Below are positions 1-4,900 of a stretch of DNA of 7,733 nt, piece by piece. The DNA comes from WQUF01 sp031549885 (GTDB lineage: Bacteria > Bacillota > Clostridia > Clostridiales > Clostridiaceae), in NCBI GenBank assembly GCA_031549885.1, contig JAVBPD010000015.1, forward strand, positions 1 through 7,733, in the 5' to 3' direction. A program made the translations under genes and the position numbers. The notes beneath the pieces are model-generated. The model saw nothing but the letters and a program-made list of their open reading frames with translations. It searched no databases and was not told the origin of the DNA. How positions within the stretch are numbered: the first letter of the stretch is position 1; each line of letters starts with the position of its first letter.

Positions 1-120
1 ACAAAATATATCATATATATCTATATCCCTTGGGTGTGTAGTTTTAGTTACTGAAAGTAAATCTGCTTCTATAAGTGAAAATTCTTCTCTTGTTATATCA
101 CTTGGGTATCCTTTTCTCAT
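1..120 (-). CDS. IS5-type transposase, N-terminal 40 residues (runs off window)
   Basis: Reading the minus strand from the ATG at 120-118 gives an open frame to the window edge. It starts MRKGYPSDITREEF and continues with an acidic and aromatic stretch ending DIDIYDIFC. The 'YPSDIT-REEF-xLIE' opening followed by 'R-x-hydrophobic-D-hydrophobic-Y-x-hydrophobic-FC' is what I recognise from the N-terminal domain of IS5-superfamily DDE transposases, the DNA-binding part that precedes the catalytic core. An in-frame ATG lies at 132, but an AAGG-containing Shine-Dalgarno sequence sits at good spacing only for 120. The catalytic DDE residues would be off-window, so I cannot say whether the gene is intact. 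The upstream IS end must lie between about 133 and 176, because integrase homology on the other strand begins at about 177. I could not define terminal inverted repeats or a target duplication. Confidence 0.72.
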   Translation of the reverse strand, partial: MRKGYPSDITREEFSLIEADLLSVTKTTHPRDIDIYDIFC

Positions 121-176
121 TTTATTTACCATCCTTAGCACTTTTCTTTTATTTTATAATATTTTTTCTAAGTTGC

Positions 177-443
177 ATAGATATTAAACAGGCTCTAAAA
201 TTAACTGAAACATCTTACGAATTAGGCACTACTAAAACTAAAAATTCTAAGCGATCAATCACTTTTCATAGGCTTAGACATACTTTTGCAAGCATTTTGT
301 CGAAAAAAAATATTCACCCAAAAATTGTTTCTGAAATTCTAGGACATTCTACATCGAACATTACTATGGATATTTACAGCCATGTTTTACCGAACATGCA
401 AAAAGAAGCAATTAAAGTCTTGGAAGAAACAATAAATAGTTAG
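177..443 (+). pseudogene. Remnant of a tyrosine integrase (C-terminal catalytic part, internally deleted)
   Basis: The frame ends in a clear tyrosine recombinase C-terminus: HRLRH (His and Arg of the catalytic set at 267-278), LGHS, then DIYSHVLPNMQ with the nucleophilic Tyr at 375-377. Before it comes KTKNSKR, the beta-hairpin lysine segment. In complete phage-type integrases roughly 70-90 residues separate these two blocks. Here KRSI runs directly into TFHRLRH around 257-263, so an in-frame internal deletion is likely. The N-terminal arm-binding and core-binding domains and the first catalytic Arg are absent. The open frame can be read back to an ATG at 75, but that hydrophobic leader is antisense to the transposase gene and shows no integrase similarity, so it is probably an artefact of the junction. 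The product should be catalytically dead. The sequence differs clearly from the intact integrase at 1998-3185, so it is not a duplicate of it. Confidence 0.8.
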
Positions 444-444
444 A

Positions 445-465
445 TTGGATGTCATTTGGATGTCA
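445..465. repeat. Two 11-bp-spaced direct repeats next to the broken integrase
   Basis: TTGGATGTCA occurs at 445-454 and again at 456-465, just after the stop codon of the integrase remnant. Short direct repeats with one-helical-turn spacing beside an integrase gene and its att site are typical arm-type integrase binding sites. Their sequence differs from the repeats right of the tRNA fragment, which fits a different, older integrase. The function is inferred. Confidence 0.5.
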
Positions 466-496
466 ATTCAATTATTTACATATAAGAATATAAAAT

Positions 497-531
497 AAAA
501 GTGAGCTAAACCATTGATTTAACTCACTTTT
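497..531. terminator. Bidirectional rho-independent terminator between integrase remnant and tRNA-Cys fragment
   Basis: AAAAGTGAG at 497-505 pairs perfectly with CTCACTTTT at 523-531, with further TAAA/TTTA pairing inside. An A-tract lies on one side and a T-tract on the other, so it can act in both directions. On the minus strand it follows the tRNA 3' end by only 6 bp, suggesting it is the native tRNA-Cys terminator. On the plus strand it would end transcription of the broken integrase. Confidence 0.8.
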
Positions 532-537
532 TAAAAG

Positions 538-580
538 AGGCGCCACCCAGATTTGAACTGGGGAATAGAGGTTTTGCAGA
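538..580 (-). other. Displaced 3' part of tRNA-Cys(GCA): attachment-site core of the element
   Basis: The minus strand reads as the second half of a tRNA. It has the anticodon loop CTGCAAA (loop 579-573, anticodon GCA at 577-575), the 3' anticodon strand ACCTC, a five-base variable loop, a T-arm CCCAG/TTCAAAT/CTGGG, and the acceptor strand TGGCGCC. It ends in discriminator U at 538, as expected for tRNA-Cys. Upstream of the loop the expected 5' anticodon strand is imperfect (GAGCT against ACCTC), and no D-arm or 5' acceptor strand follows, so it is not a functional tRNA. This is what remains when an element inserts into a tRNA 3' end and supplies a replacement end at its other border. Given the orientation, the element extends rightwards from here and the complete tRNA gene should lie beyond its right end. 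I estimate the shared core at about 43 bp, since homology appears to stop at 581. Confidence 0.9.
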
Positions 581-590
581 GCTCAATAAT

Positions 591-614
591 ACTTTTCATA
601 ACTTTTCATAACTT
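591..614. repeat. Direct repeat of a 12-mer beside the att core
   Basis: TTTTCATAACTT occurs at 593-604 and, overlapping by two bases, at 603-614, giving a 10-bp period. A perfect inverted copy lies at 753-764. A direct pair near the core with an inverted partner about 150 bp away suggests protein-binding sites in the att region, either for integrase arm binding or for an accessory bending protein. I see no competing explanation such as a gene or terminator. Confidence 0.55.
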
Positions 615-696
615 CTTATAAATATTGATATCATGCTATTTTAGGGTATCTTACCTCTATTAATTTTCATGCGTTTTTTATATCTTTTAATTAAAA

Positions 697-729
697 TCAG
701 ACAAAAATCAGACAAAAATCAGACAAAAA
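697..729. repeat. Three perfect tandem copies of an 11-mer: putative integrase arm-type sites
   Basis: TCAGACAAAAA is repeated exactly three times at 697-707, 708-718 and 719-729, followed by a diverged fourth start. The array lies about 120 bp inside the att core. An 11-bp period places the sites on the same face of the helix. Such arrays at the end of an element are the usual binding sites of the integrase N-terminal (arm-binding) domain. Assignment to this element's integrase is inference. Confidence 0.7.
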
Positions 730-735
730 TGATAC

Positions 736-775
736 ACTTAAATAAACATCCAAAGTTATGAAAAACTTAAATAAA
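736..775. repeat. Further att-region repeats: direct 11-mer pair and inverted 12-mer
   Basis: ACTTAAATAAA occurs at 736-746 and 765-775. Between them, at 753-764, AAGTTATGAAAA is the exact inverted copy of the 12-mer found twice at 593-614. The 338-base gene-free stretch 444-781 therefore holds repeats, a terminator and the att core rather than coding sequence. Confidence 0.45.
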
Positions 776-781
776 TACTTG

Positions 782-1819
782 TTACTTTTTATATTTTAAT
801 AAATAGTATATTTGTTCTTCTTTTGAATTAAATGGCATATTATTATGTTTATAATCTGAATAATTATAATTATCTACATATAAACCTGTATCATTTCGCC
901 CTAAACTAAAATAATTACCACTAGCATGTTCAATTAATTTAATTCTTTTTTCATTGTTAAAATATACCATTGTAGATATTGTTATGATATCATTTTCATG
1001 TTTTTTTCTTTTTGTAGAAGTATCAAAACCAATTTTCAAATAATCGCCTTTCTTGGCACGATCAGGCTCAAGTGTTACATCTTTTTCAAAAGCTACTATA
1101 ATATTCTTAACTCCATATAAATATTTGTATTCAGAATAAGGTAATTCAGAGTGTTTGATTAATTCTAACACTTCTTCATATTTAAGTGAAGGTTGAATTT
1201 GAATATAAAGTAATTGTAATTTATCATAATAAATTGAATCAGTTAAATCAGTAGAATTATTAGCTTGAATTGTATTCATTATATCTGTTTGTGTAGAATT
1301 ATTTATAGTTTTACTATTATTATTCACCTCTGTCATATTTTGTATTGTATTTATTTGTGTAATATTACTTGTAGTAACCTTAACAGAATTAATGGAAGTA
1401 TCAGTTATAATATTTGTTTGACTATTATTTTTTGTATCAATCCTTACTTTAGAGCGATTTATAATTTCACTGTCTATATTTATCTTTGTCATATTTTGTA
1501 TTGCATTTATTTGTTTAGAATTACTTATAGTAACCTTAGTAGAATTAGCAAAAGTATCAGTTGCAATATTTGTTTGATCATTATTTTTTGTATAAACACT
1601 CACTATTGTAATAAAAAATAAAATAATCATACTAATACCTAAACTTTTTTTATAAATATATGATAGTGTTGGTTTTGTAAAAATAATATAAATAATTAAT
1701 ATAGACATAGATAACATAACCATTGTGGCTAATACTTCACCCATAAATAGATATTCAATTGATAAAAGTAAAAGCAAAATTAATATAATCCACAAAATAA
1801 TTAAACTAATCTTATTCAT
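782..1819 (-). CDS. Predicted membrane-anchored protein with a duplicated Thr/Asn-rich segment; cargo gene of unknown function
   Basis: I do not recognise a family. The frame opens at a TTG (1825), but GGAG at 1831-1828 is only 2 nt from it and 8 nt from the in-frame ATG at 1819, so I start at 1819 (345 aa). Numbering from the TTG, residues 4-27, 28-49 and 62-78 are strongly hydrophobic, with a lysine-containing loop (KPTLSYIYKK) before the third helix. The positive-inside rule then puts the C-terminal part outside the cell. Residues 79-130 and 131-182 are two copies of a 52-residue unit rich in Thr, Asn, Ile and Ser, identical at 31 positions. The rest, about 195-347, looks globular, with a segment QPSLKYEEVLELI followed by beta-like stretches. 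The gene is separate from the integrase operon, just inside the element's left end, where satellites and prophages carry accessory genes. A surface or phage-exclusion role is conceivable but unproven. Confidence 0.75.
   Translation of the reverse strand: MNKISLIILWIILILLLLLSIEYLFMGEVLATMVMLSMSILIIYIIFTKPTLSYIYKKSLGISMIILFFITIVSVYTKNNDQTNIATDTFANSTKVTISNSKQINAIQNMTKINIDSEIINRSKVRIDTKNNSQTNIITDTSINSVKVTTSNITQINTIQNMTEVNNNSKTINNSTQTDIMNTIQANNSTDLTDSIYYDKLQLLYIQIQPSLKYEEVLELIKHSELPYSEYKYLYGVKNIIVAFEKDVTLEPDRAKKGDYLKIGFDTSTKRKKHENDIITISTMVYFNNEKRIKLIEHASGNYFSLGRNDTGLYVDNYNYSDYKHNNMPFNSKEEQIYYLLKYKK
1280..1591 (-). repeat. Tandem 156-bp duplication within the membrane-protein gene
   Basis: Positions 1436-1591 and 1280-1435 encode the two 52-residue units, both opening TKNN-x-QTNI. 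The DNA copies are similar as well as the proteins: for example GTATCAGTT and AATATTTGTTTGA recur at matching places. This indicates an in-frame duplication event. A shorter, degenerate third copy may begin near 1290, where the protein reads TQTDIMNTIQANNST, but that is weak. Confidence 0.8.
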
Positions 1820-1960
1820 TACCAAGTCTCCAAAATATTAATATTTTTACACTTATTATTCTAAATATTTTTATTTTTATTCTTTGTGTCTATGTTAATC
1901 TGTATATGATTTATGTGCTCAATATGAGATTAAAGAATAATACTTCAGAAATCAAAAAAA

Positions 1961-1985
1961 TGAGTTAACTCATTAATTTAACTCA
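1961..1985 (-). terminator. Rho-independent terminator of the integrase operon
   Basis: TGAGTTAA (1961-1968) pairs with TTAACTCA (1978-1985) around a 9-nt loop. On the minus strand the hairpin is followed by a T-run (complement of 1954-1960), 12 bp past the integrase stop codon. Arms and loop resemble those of the hairpin at 497-531. Confidence 0.8.
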
Positions 1986-1997
1986 TCTTATTGAAAA

Positions 1998-3185
1998 TTA
2001 AAGCTCTGAAGTGAGAACATTATCAAGTACAGCAGTAGCCATTTCATCAGCATATTGAAGAGCATGAGAGTATATATCCAAAGTTGTTGAAGTTCTAGAA
2101 TGACCAGCCTTTGATGCTACTGTTCTAACATCTATCCCATTCATAATCATCAATGTAATGTTTGTGTGTCGAAGACCATGAGGAGTTATATGGGGCAAAC
2201 TATGCTTACTTAAAAATTTGTTAAGCCATTTGTTAACTGTTGTAGGCGTTAAAGGTTTTCCATCACTTTGAATAAATAGACGGTCACTATTTATCCATCT
2301 ATCACCATTTGCAAGCTGTTGCTCTAAATACCACCTTCTATATTCTGATAGAAGGCTAAAAACTGAATCTGATAAGTGTATTGTCCTTTTACTTGTTTCG
2401 TTTTTGGGTTCTTTTGTAAACATACCATGCCCTTTACAGAACTGAGAACTCCTCTTAACATTAATTGTATGTTTATCAAAATCACAATCTTTCCATTCAA
2501 ATCCACAAAGTTCTCCAATTCTACAACCTGAAAAGATTAATAATGTTAAAGCAGTCTTTACTCTTATATCATGCTCATCATTTAATAACATTACAAATTC
2601 CCTTGCTTGTTCTTCATTTAAATGAGACATCTCCTTTTTTATGATTTTAGGAGCATTCATGAAATCATGAGAGGCTACATTTCTTTGTATAATCCTTTCT
2701 CTTGTAGCTTGTGTTAATATAGCAGATATACATCTATGATAATGTTTAATTGTTTGATCACTAAGAGGGTTACCAGTCCTTTCACTCTTAATTTCTCTTA
2801 AATTTTTATAAAACTCTTGTAGATGCATTGATTGTATTTTACCAATTCTTAAATGCCCTATCGCTTTATTAATCCTAATTAAAAGAGTTTCATATCTAGT
2901 GTAAGTAATTGGTGCAAAATTAGCTTTATTAACATCTAACCATCTTTGAGCATATTCATTAAACTTTATATTTTCATCAATTATAAATCCATTTTTTACT
3001 TTCTCTTCAAATAATATAACTTGTTTTTTAAGTTCTTTTTCTATCTGTTTAGGAGTCATTTTTGGATCAGGTTTCCAAGTAAAATTCTTTTTAATTTGAT
3101 TACCATTAGAATCATATCCATTACTGGCTCTAATATAATATGAAATCTCTCCATCTTTAGAAATTCGTTTAACAACATTACTCAT
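1998..3185 (-). CDS. int: Tyrosine site-specific integrase, full length (395 aa)
   Basis: This is a phage/ICE-type tyrosine recombinase that should integrate and excise the element at tRNA-Cys. Residues 1-65 form a basic arm-binding domain with the typical 'I-SKDGEISYYIR' start. Residues 70-165 are the SAM-like core-binding domain, and about 185-385 the catalytic domain. The active-site set looks complete: Arg222 in SGCRIGEL, a Lys at 258 or 261 in the TKEPKNETSKRTI hairpin, His336 and Arg339 in HGLRH, His362 in AGHS and the nucleophile Tyr372 in DIYSHAL. Length is normal for the family. ATG at 3185 is preceded by GAGAGGA at proper spacing. The start overlaps the stop of the upstream gene by 8 bp (ATGAGTAA), implying translational coupling. 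A terminator follows closely. The gene lies 1.4 kb from the att core with a cargo gene between, rather than directly beside it. Confidence 0.96.
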   Translation of the reverse strand: MSNVVKRISKDGEISYYIRASNGYDSNGNQIKKNFTWKPDPKMTPKQIEKELKKQVILFEEKVKNGFIIDENIKFNEYAQRWLDVNKANFAPITYTRYETLLIRINKAIGHLRIGKIQSMHLQEFYKNLREIKSERTGNPLSDQTIKHYHRCISAILTQATRERIIQRNVASHDFMNAPKIIKKEMSHLNEEQAREFVMLLNDEHDIRVKTALTLLIFSGCRIGELCGFEWKDCDFDKHTINVKRSSQFCKGHGMFTKEPKNETSKRTIHLSDSVFSLLSEYRRWYLEQQLANGDRWINSDRLFIQSDGKPLTPTTVNKWLNKFLSKHSLPHITPHGLRHTNITLMIMNGIDVRTVASKAGHSRTSTTLDIYSHALQYADEMATAVLDNVLTSEL

Positions 3186-4077
3186 TTTTAGTCCTCTCTT
3201 CCATTATTGTTTTGTTTCTTTTAAGTCTATTATTATAATCATCTTTACATTTTGGAGAACAATATTTCTTTTTTGATGAATAAGCCTCAAATTGTTTGCC
3301 ACAATATGCACATATTTTAGTATGTGTTAGTTTAATATATCTTTTATTTTGAATACATTTTATAGCATATTCAATAAATTCAGCTTGTAATATGTCAAAT
3401 AAATAGTATGTTGGTTCAAGAAATTTTTCATTATAACCTTGACCAATATTATACAACATACTGGGTTTAAAACTATATTCTCTATGTGCACTACTAATCT
3501 TAGAAATAATATCATCTCTAGTTTGTTTAGTTAATGTTTTATCTTCATTCATTTTTCTAAAGCTATATAAATAAGCGCCAATTCTATAAATATTTAGTAT
3601 ATCAACTAAAAAATCTTTAACTTTATATCCAAATAAAACCAGTAGTTCAGCAATTCCACCTGTACTTATCTTTCCAGTATGCACTGTATCAATTGGATCT
3701 GAACTTGGAAGCATAAAGTCTAAGCAAAAATCTTTTAGTTCTTTTTGATAAATTTCTTTTTTATTAATATAATCTTCTGAAAGCATAAAATTATATTTCA
3801 TTCCATGGTATGATGCATTAGTTTTTAAAAAGATATCTGCATCTATAAATTTTTTCCCAATCTTTAAGCACCTCTCTATCAACTCCTCAGTTTCAACAAT
3901 ATCTGAATAAAATTTTTGTATCGTTGAATTTACACGAATAATTTCTTCTCCCTCAAACAAATCAAATTCAAAATCCGAACATGTAAAATATTTTAATATG
4001 TACTTATTCTGATTAATTACCGCCCTTTTCGCATTTCCATTTTCGTCATGTTCTGTTAATAATAAATCTATATCCAA
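3178..4077 (-). CDS. Zinc-ribbon protein of unknown function, co-transcribed with the integrase (299 aa from TTG)
   Basis: The open frame extends upstream to a GTG at 4122, but a strong GGAGGG (4091-4086) lies inside that extension, 8 nt before a TTG at 4077. I therefore take TTG as the start (LDIDLLLTEHDENG). The first 230 or so residues are a mixed helical region with no motif I can name. The C-terminus, by GTG numbering, has Cys271-x2-Cys274 and Cys288-x3-Cys292 in the pattern CxYCG...KYCSPKC, followed by basic NNRLKRNK. That resembles the C-terminal zinc ribbon of DUF6076/CGNR-like proteins common in Bacillota, an assignment from memory. The 8-bp overlap with the integrase and the shared promoter suggest it acts with recombination or its control. 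It occupies the place of the stl-type repressor of PICIs but has no visible HTH, so repressor is only one hypothesis. Other options are a directionality factor or a host-nucleic-acid-sensing protein. Confidence 0.85.
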   Translation of the reverse strand: MDIDLLLTEHDENGNAKRAVINQNKYILKYFTCSDFEFDLFEGEEIIRVNSTIQKFYSDIVETEELIERCLKIGKKFIDADIFLKTNASYHGMKYNFMLSEDYINKKEIYQKELKDFCLDFMLPSSDPIDTVHTGKISTGGIAELLVLFGYKVKDFLVDILNIYRIGAYLYSFRKMNEDKTLTKQTRDDIISKISSAHREYSFKPSMLYNIGQGYNEKFLEPTYYLFDILQAEFIEYAIKCIQNKRYIKLTHTKICAYCGKQFEAYSSKKKYCSPKCKDDYNNRLKRNKTIMEERTKNE

Positions 4078-4134
4078 TCTTATCACCCTCCAAAAAATAT
4101 TTTTATTTACACGATTATTCACTCTATTAATTTA

Positions 4135-4163
4135 TTTACTCGTGGTAATTATTTGTGTATAAT
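4135..4163 (+). promoter_or_regulatory. Rightward sigma-A promoter for the excisionase/replication operon
   Basis: TTTACT at 4135-4140 and a consensus TATAAT at 4158-4163 are separated by 17 bp. Transcription would start near 4170, about 40 bp before the first gene of the rightward operon (4213). Confidence 0.7.
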
Positions 4164-4173
4164 TATAACACAA
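4153..4173. promoter_or_regulatory. Putative operator: dyad TTGTG-N11-CACAA over both -10 boxes
   Basis: TTGTG at 4153-4157 and CACAA at 4169-4173 are exact inverted repeats flanking the perfect palindrome TATAATTATA (4158-4167). The dyad spans both -10 boxes, so a dimer bound here would block both promoters. Which protein binds is unknown; the zinc-ribbon protein, the excisionase-like protein or a repressor outside the window are candidates. Confidence 0.5.
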
Positions 4174-4190
4174 TACAAATTAATGATCAA
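4162..4190 (-). promoter_or_regulatory. Leftward sigma-A promoter for the zinc-ribbon protein/integrase operon
   Basis: On the minus strand TTGATC (4190-4185) and a consensus TATAAT (4167-4162) are separated by 17 bp. Its -10 box shares two base pairs with the -10 box of the rightward promoter. Transcription would start near 4155, leaving a leader of about 75 nt before the TTG start. Confidence 0.72.
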
Positions 4191-4212
4191 TAAATATGAA
4201 AGGATGATTATT

Positions 4213-4440
4213 ATGGTTGATACAAATACCATTACAGGAACATTCAATAGAGCTCAAGCTGAAAATTTAGGGATAAGCAGAAACTTTATTAGAAGTGCAT
4301 GTTTAGACGGCAGACTTAAATATTCAAAAGCAGGTAAAAAATATTTAATCTATTATCCAAACTTGCTTGAATTGCTTAAAAATGGGGATCAACCTCCCCA
4401 AAAACAAAATATAAGAAAATTGAACGAAAGGATGTTATAA
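4213..4440 (+). CDS. Excisionase/AlpA-like helix-turn-helix protein (75 aa)
   Basis: This is a small MerR-like winged-helix DNA-binding protein of the excisionase type. The first half carries the HTH (FNRAQAENLGISRNFIRSACLDGRL), followed by the beta-wing YSKAGKKYLIYYPNLLELL, which matches the usual layout of the HTH_17/excisionase domain. Such proteins bend att DNA to turn integrase towards excision, or act as transcription activators like AlpA. A longer frame starts at 4153, but that codon lies inside the promoter. AAAGGA at 4199-4204 sits 8 nt before the ATG at 4213, which I use. It is first in the rightward operon, opposite the integrase operon, as expected for a gene switched on for excision. 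The tail (QPPQKQNIRKLNER) is basic and probably disordered. Confidence 0.85.
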   Translation: MVDTNTITGTFNRAQAENLGISRNFIRSACLDGRLKYSKAGKKYLIYYPNLLELLKNGDQPPQKQNIRKLNERML

Positions 4441-4442
4441 AA

Positions 4443-4622
4443 ATGTTAAAAGCAAAAAATAAAATGTTGCTTTTCCGAAAGTTTCCAGCTAGTGGGAAAA
4501 GCAACATTAACTTAAATATGGATGATATTTATTATCCATATAATAAATATATCATAAAAGAAATACAACATGAAAGATTTTCTTTTATGATGAAAAAAAA
4601 GGGGGTGTACTCATGGAAATAA
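4443..4622 (+). CDS. Possible small protein (59 aa), coincident with a three-hairpin segment
   Basis: An ATG at 4443 follows AAAGGA (4427-4432) with 10-nt spacing, 2 bp after the previous stop. The frame runs 59 codons (MLKAKNKMLLFRKF... ending GVYSWK) and overlaps the next start by 10 bp. That operon-like placement supports a real gene. Against it, I recognise no family, and nearly the whole frame is made of three perfect stem-loops, so the sequence may be under structural rather than coding selection. If not a gene, 4441-4612 is a 172-bp structured spacer. Confidence 0.4.
   Translation: MLKAKNKMLLFRKFPASGKSNINLNMDDIYYPYNKYIIKEIQHERFSFMMKKKGVYSWK
4463..4508 (+). other. Strong stem-loop, 14-bp perfect stem
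   Basis: AATGTTGCTTTTCC (4463-4476) pairs fully with GGAAAAGCAACATT (4495-4508) around an 18-nt loop. No T-tract follows, so a standard terminator is unlikely. AAAAGCAA at 4448-4455 can also pair with the left arm (4467-4474), so an alternative fold exists. Confidence 0.75.
4516..4541 (+). other. Second stem-loop, 8-bp perfect stem
   Basis: ATATGGAT (4516-4523) pairs with ATCCATAT (4534-4541) around a 10-nt loop, only 7 nt after the first hairpin. Confidence 0.5.
4551..4591 (+). other. Third stem-loop, 13-bp perfect stem, upstream of a Shine-Dalgarno
   Basis: ATCATAAAAGAAA (4551-4563) pairs with TTTCTTTTATGAT (4579-4591) around a 15-nt loop. It ends 9 nt before the GGGGGTG ribosome binding site (4601-4607) of the next gene, so folding could affect its translation. 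The three hairpins together could alternatively be part of a replication origin. Confidence 0.65.
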
Positions 4623-4900
4623 TAGATATTTTATCTTTTGGCAAAGAAAATGCGAAGTCTGCTAGATATCTCCAATCAATATTAGGATATAGATATGTTC
4701 GGGAGGTAACTTCAGAAATAAATAGACTTAGAAAAAAAGGGGTTATTATCTGTTCTTCCACTGATGCTACATCTCCAGGTTACTATTTTCCTAGTGATGA
4801 AAAAGAAATATATGAATTTGTCCGTCAAATGGATAGTCGCATTAAAGACATGTCTTTAGCAGTGTCATCCGCAAAGGAGGCATTAGGTTATGACAACTAA
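4613..4900 (+). CDS. Small winged-helix-like protein of the replication module (95 aa)
   Basis: The sequence resembles small phage and satellite proteins of about 90-100 aa encoded just before CHC2 primases. It has an opening 'hydrophobic-L-SFGKENAKSARYLQSILGYRYVREVTSEINRLRKKGVIICSS', a beta hairpin 'SPGYYFPSDEKEIYEF', and a terminal helix with 'VRQMDSRIKDMSLAVSSAKEAL'. The first part reads as a winged helix-turn-helix (helix 14-24, recognition helix about 29-41, wing about 43-58). By position it may bind the origin or help load the primase-helicase, but that is inferred from neighbours. ATG at 4613 has a strong GGGGGTG ribosome binding site (4601-4607). The stop overlaps the primase start by 11 bp, so the two are probably made in a fixed ratio. 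Confidence 0.82.
   Translation: MEIIDILSFGKENAKSARYLQSILGYRYVREVTSEINRLRKKGVIICSSTDATSPGYYFPSDEKEIYEFVRQMDSRIKDMSLAVSSAKEALGYDN

Noticed and set aside
75..176. Hydrophobic N-terminal leader in frame with the integrase remnant
   Set aside because: It is antisense to the transposase start and has no integrase similarity; the open frame is a by-product of the IS/integrase junction.
538..590. A functional tRNA-Cys gene
   Set aside because: Only the 3' half is present; D-arm and 5' acceptor strand are missing and the 5' anticodon strand is mismatched.
697..729. CRISPR array
   Set aside because: The 11-bp units are tandem without spacers, which fits integrase arm sites and not CRISPR.
1265..1621. 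118-codon plus-strand frame inside the membrane-protein gene
   Set aside because: It is a Cys/Ile/Tyr-rich shadow of the repeat segment on the opposite strand, with no ribosome binding site or family resemblance.
2324..2518. 64-codon minus-strand frame within the integrase gene
   Set aside because: It lies wholly inside the integrase catalytic domain in another frame.
4383..4400. TGGGG/CCCCA hairpin followed by A-rich sequence
   Set aside because: The stem is only 5 bp, lies inside the excisionase-like coding region and has no T-tract on the coding strand.
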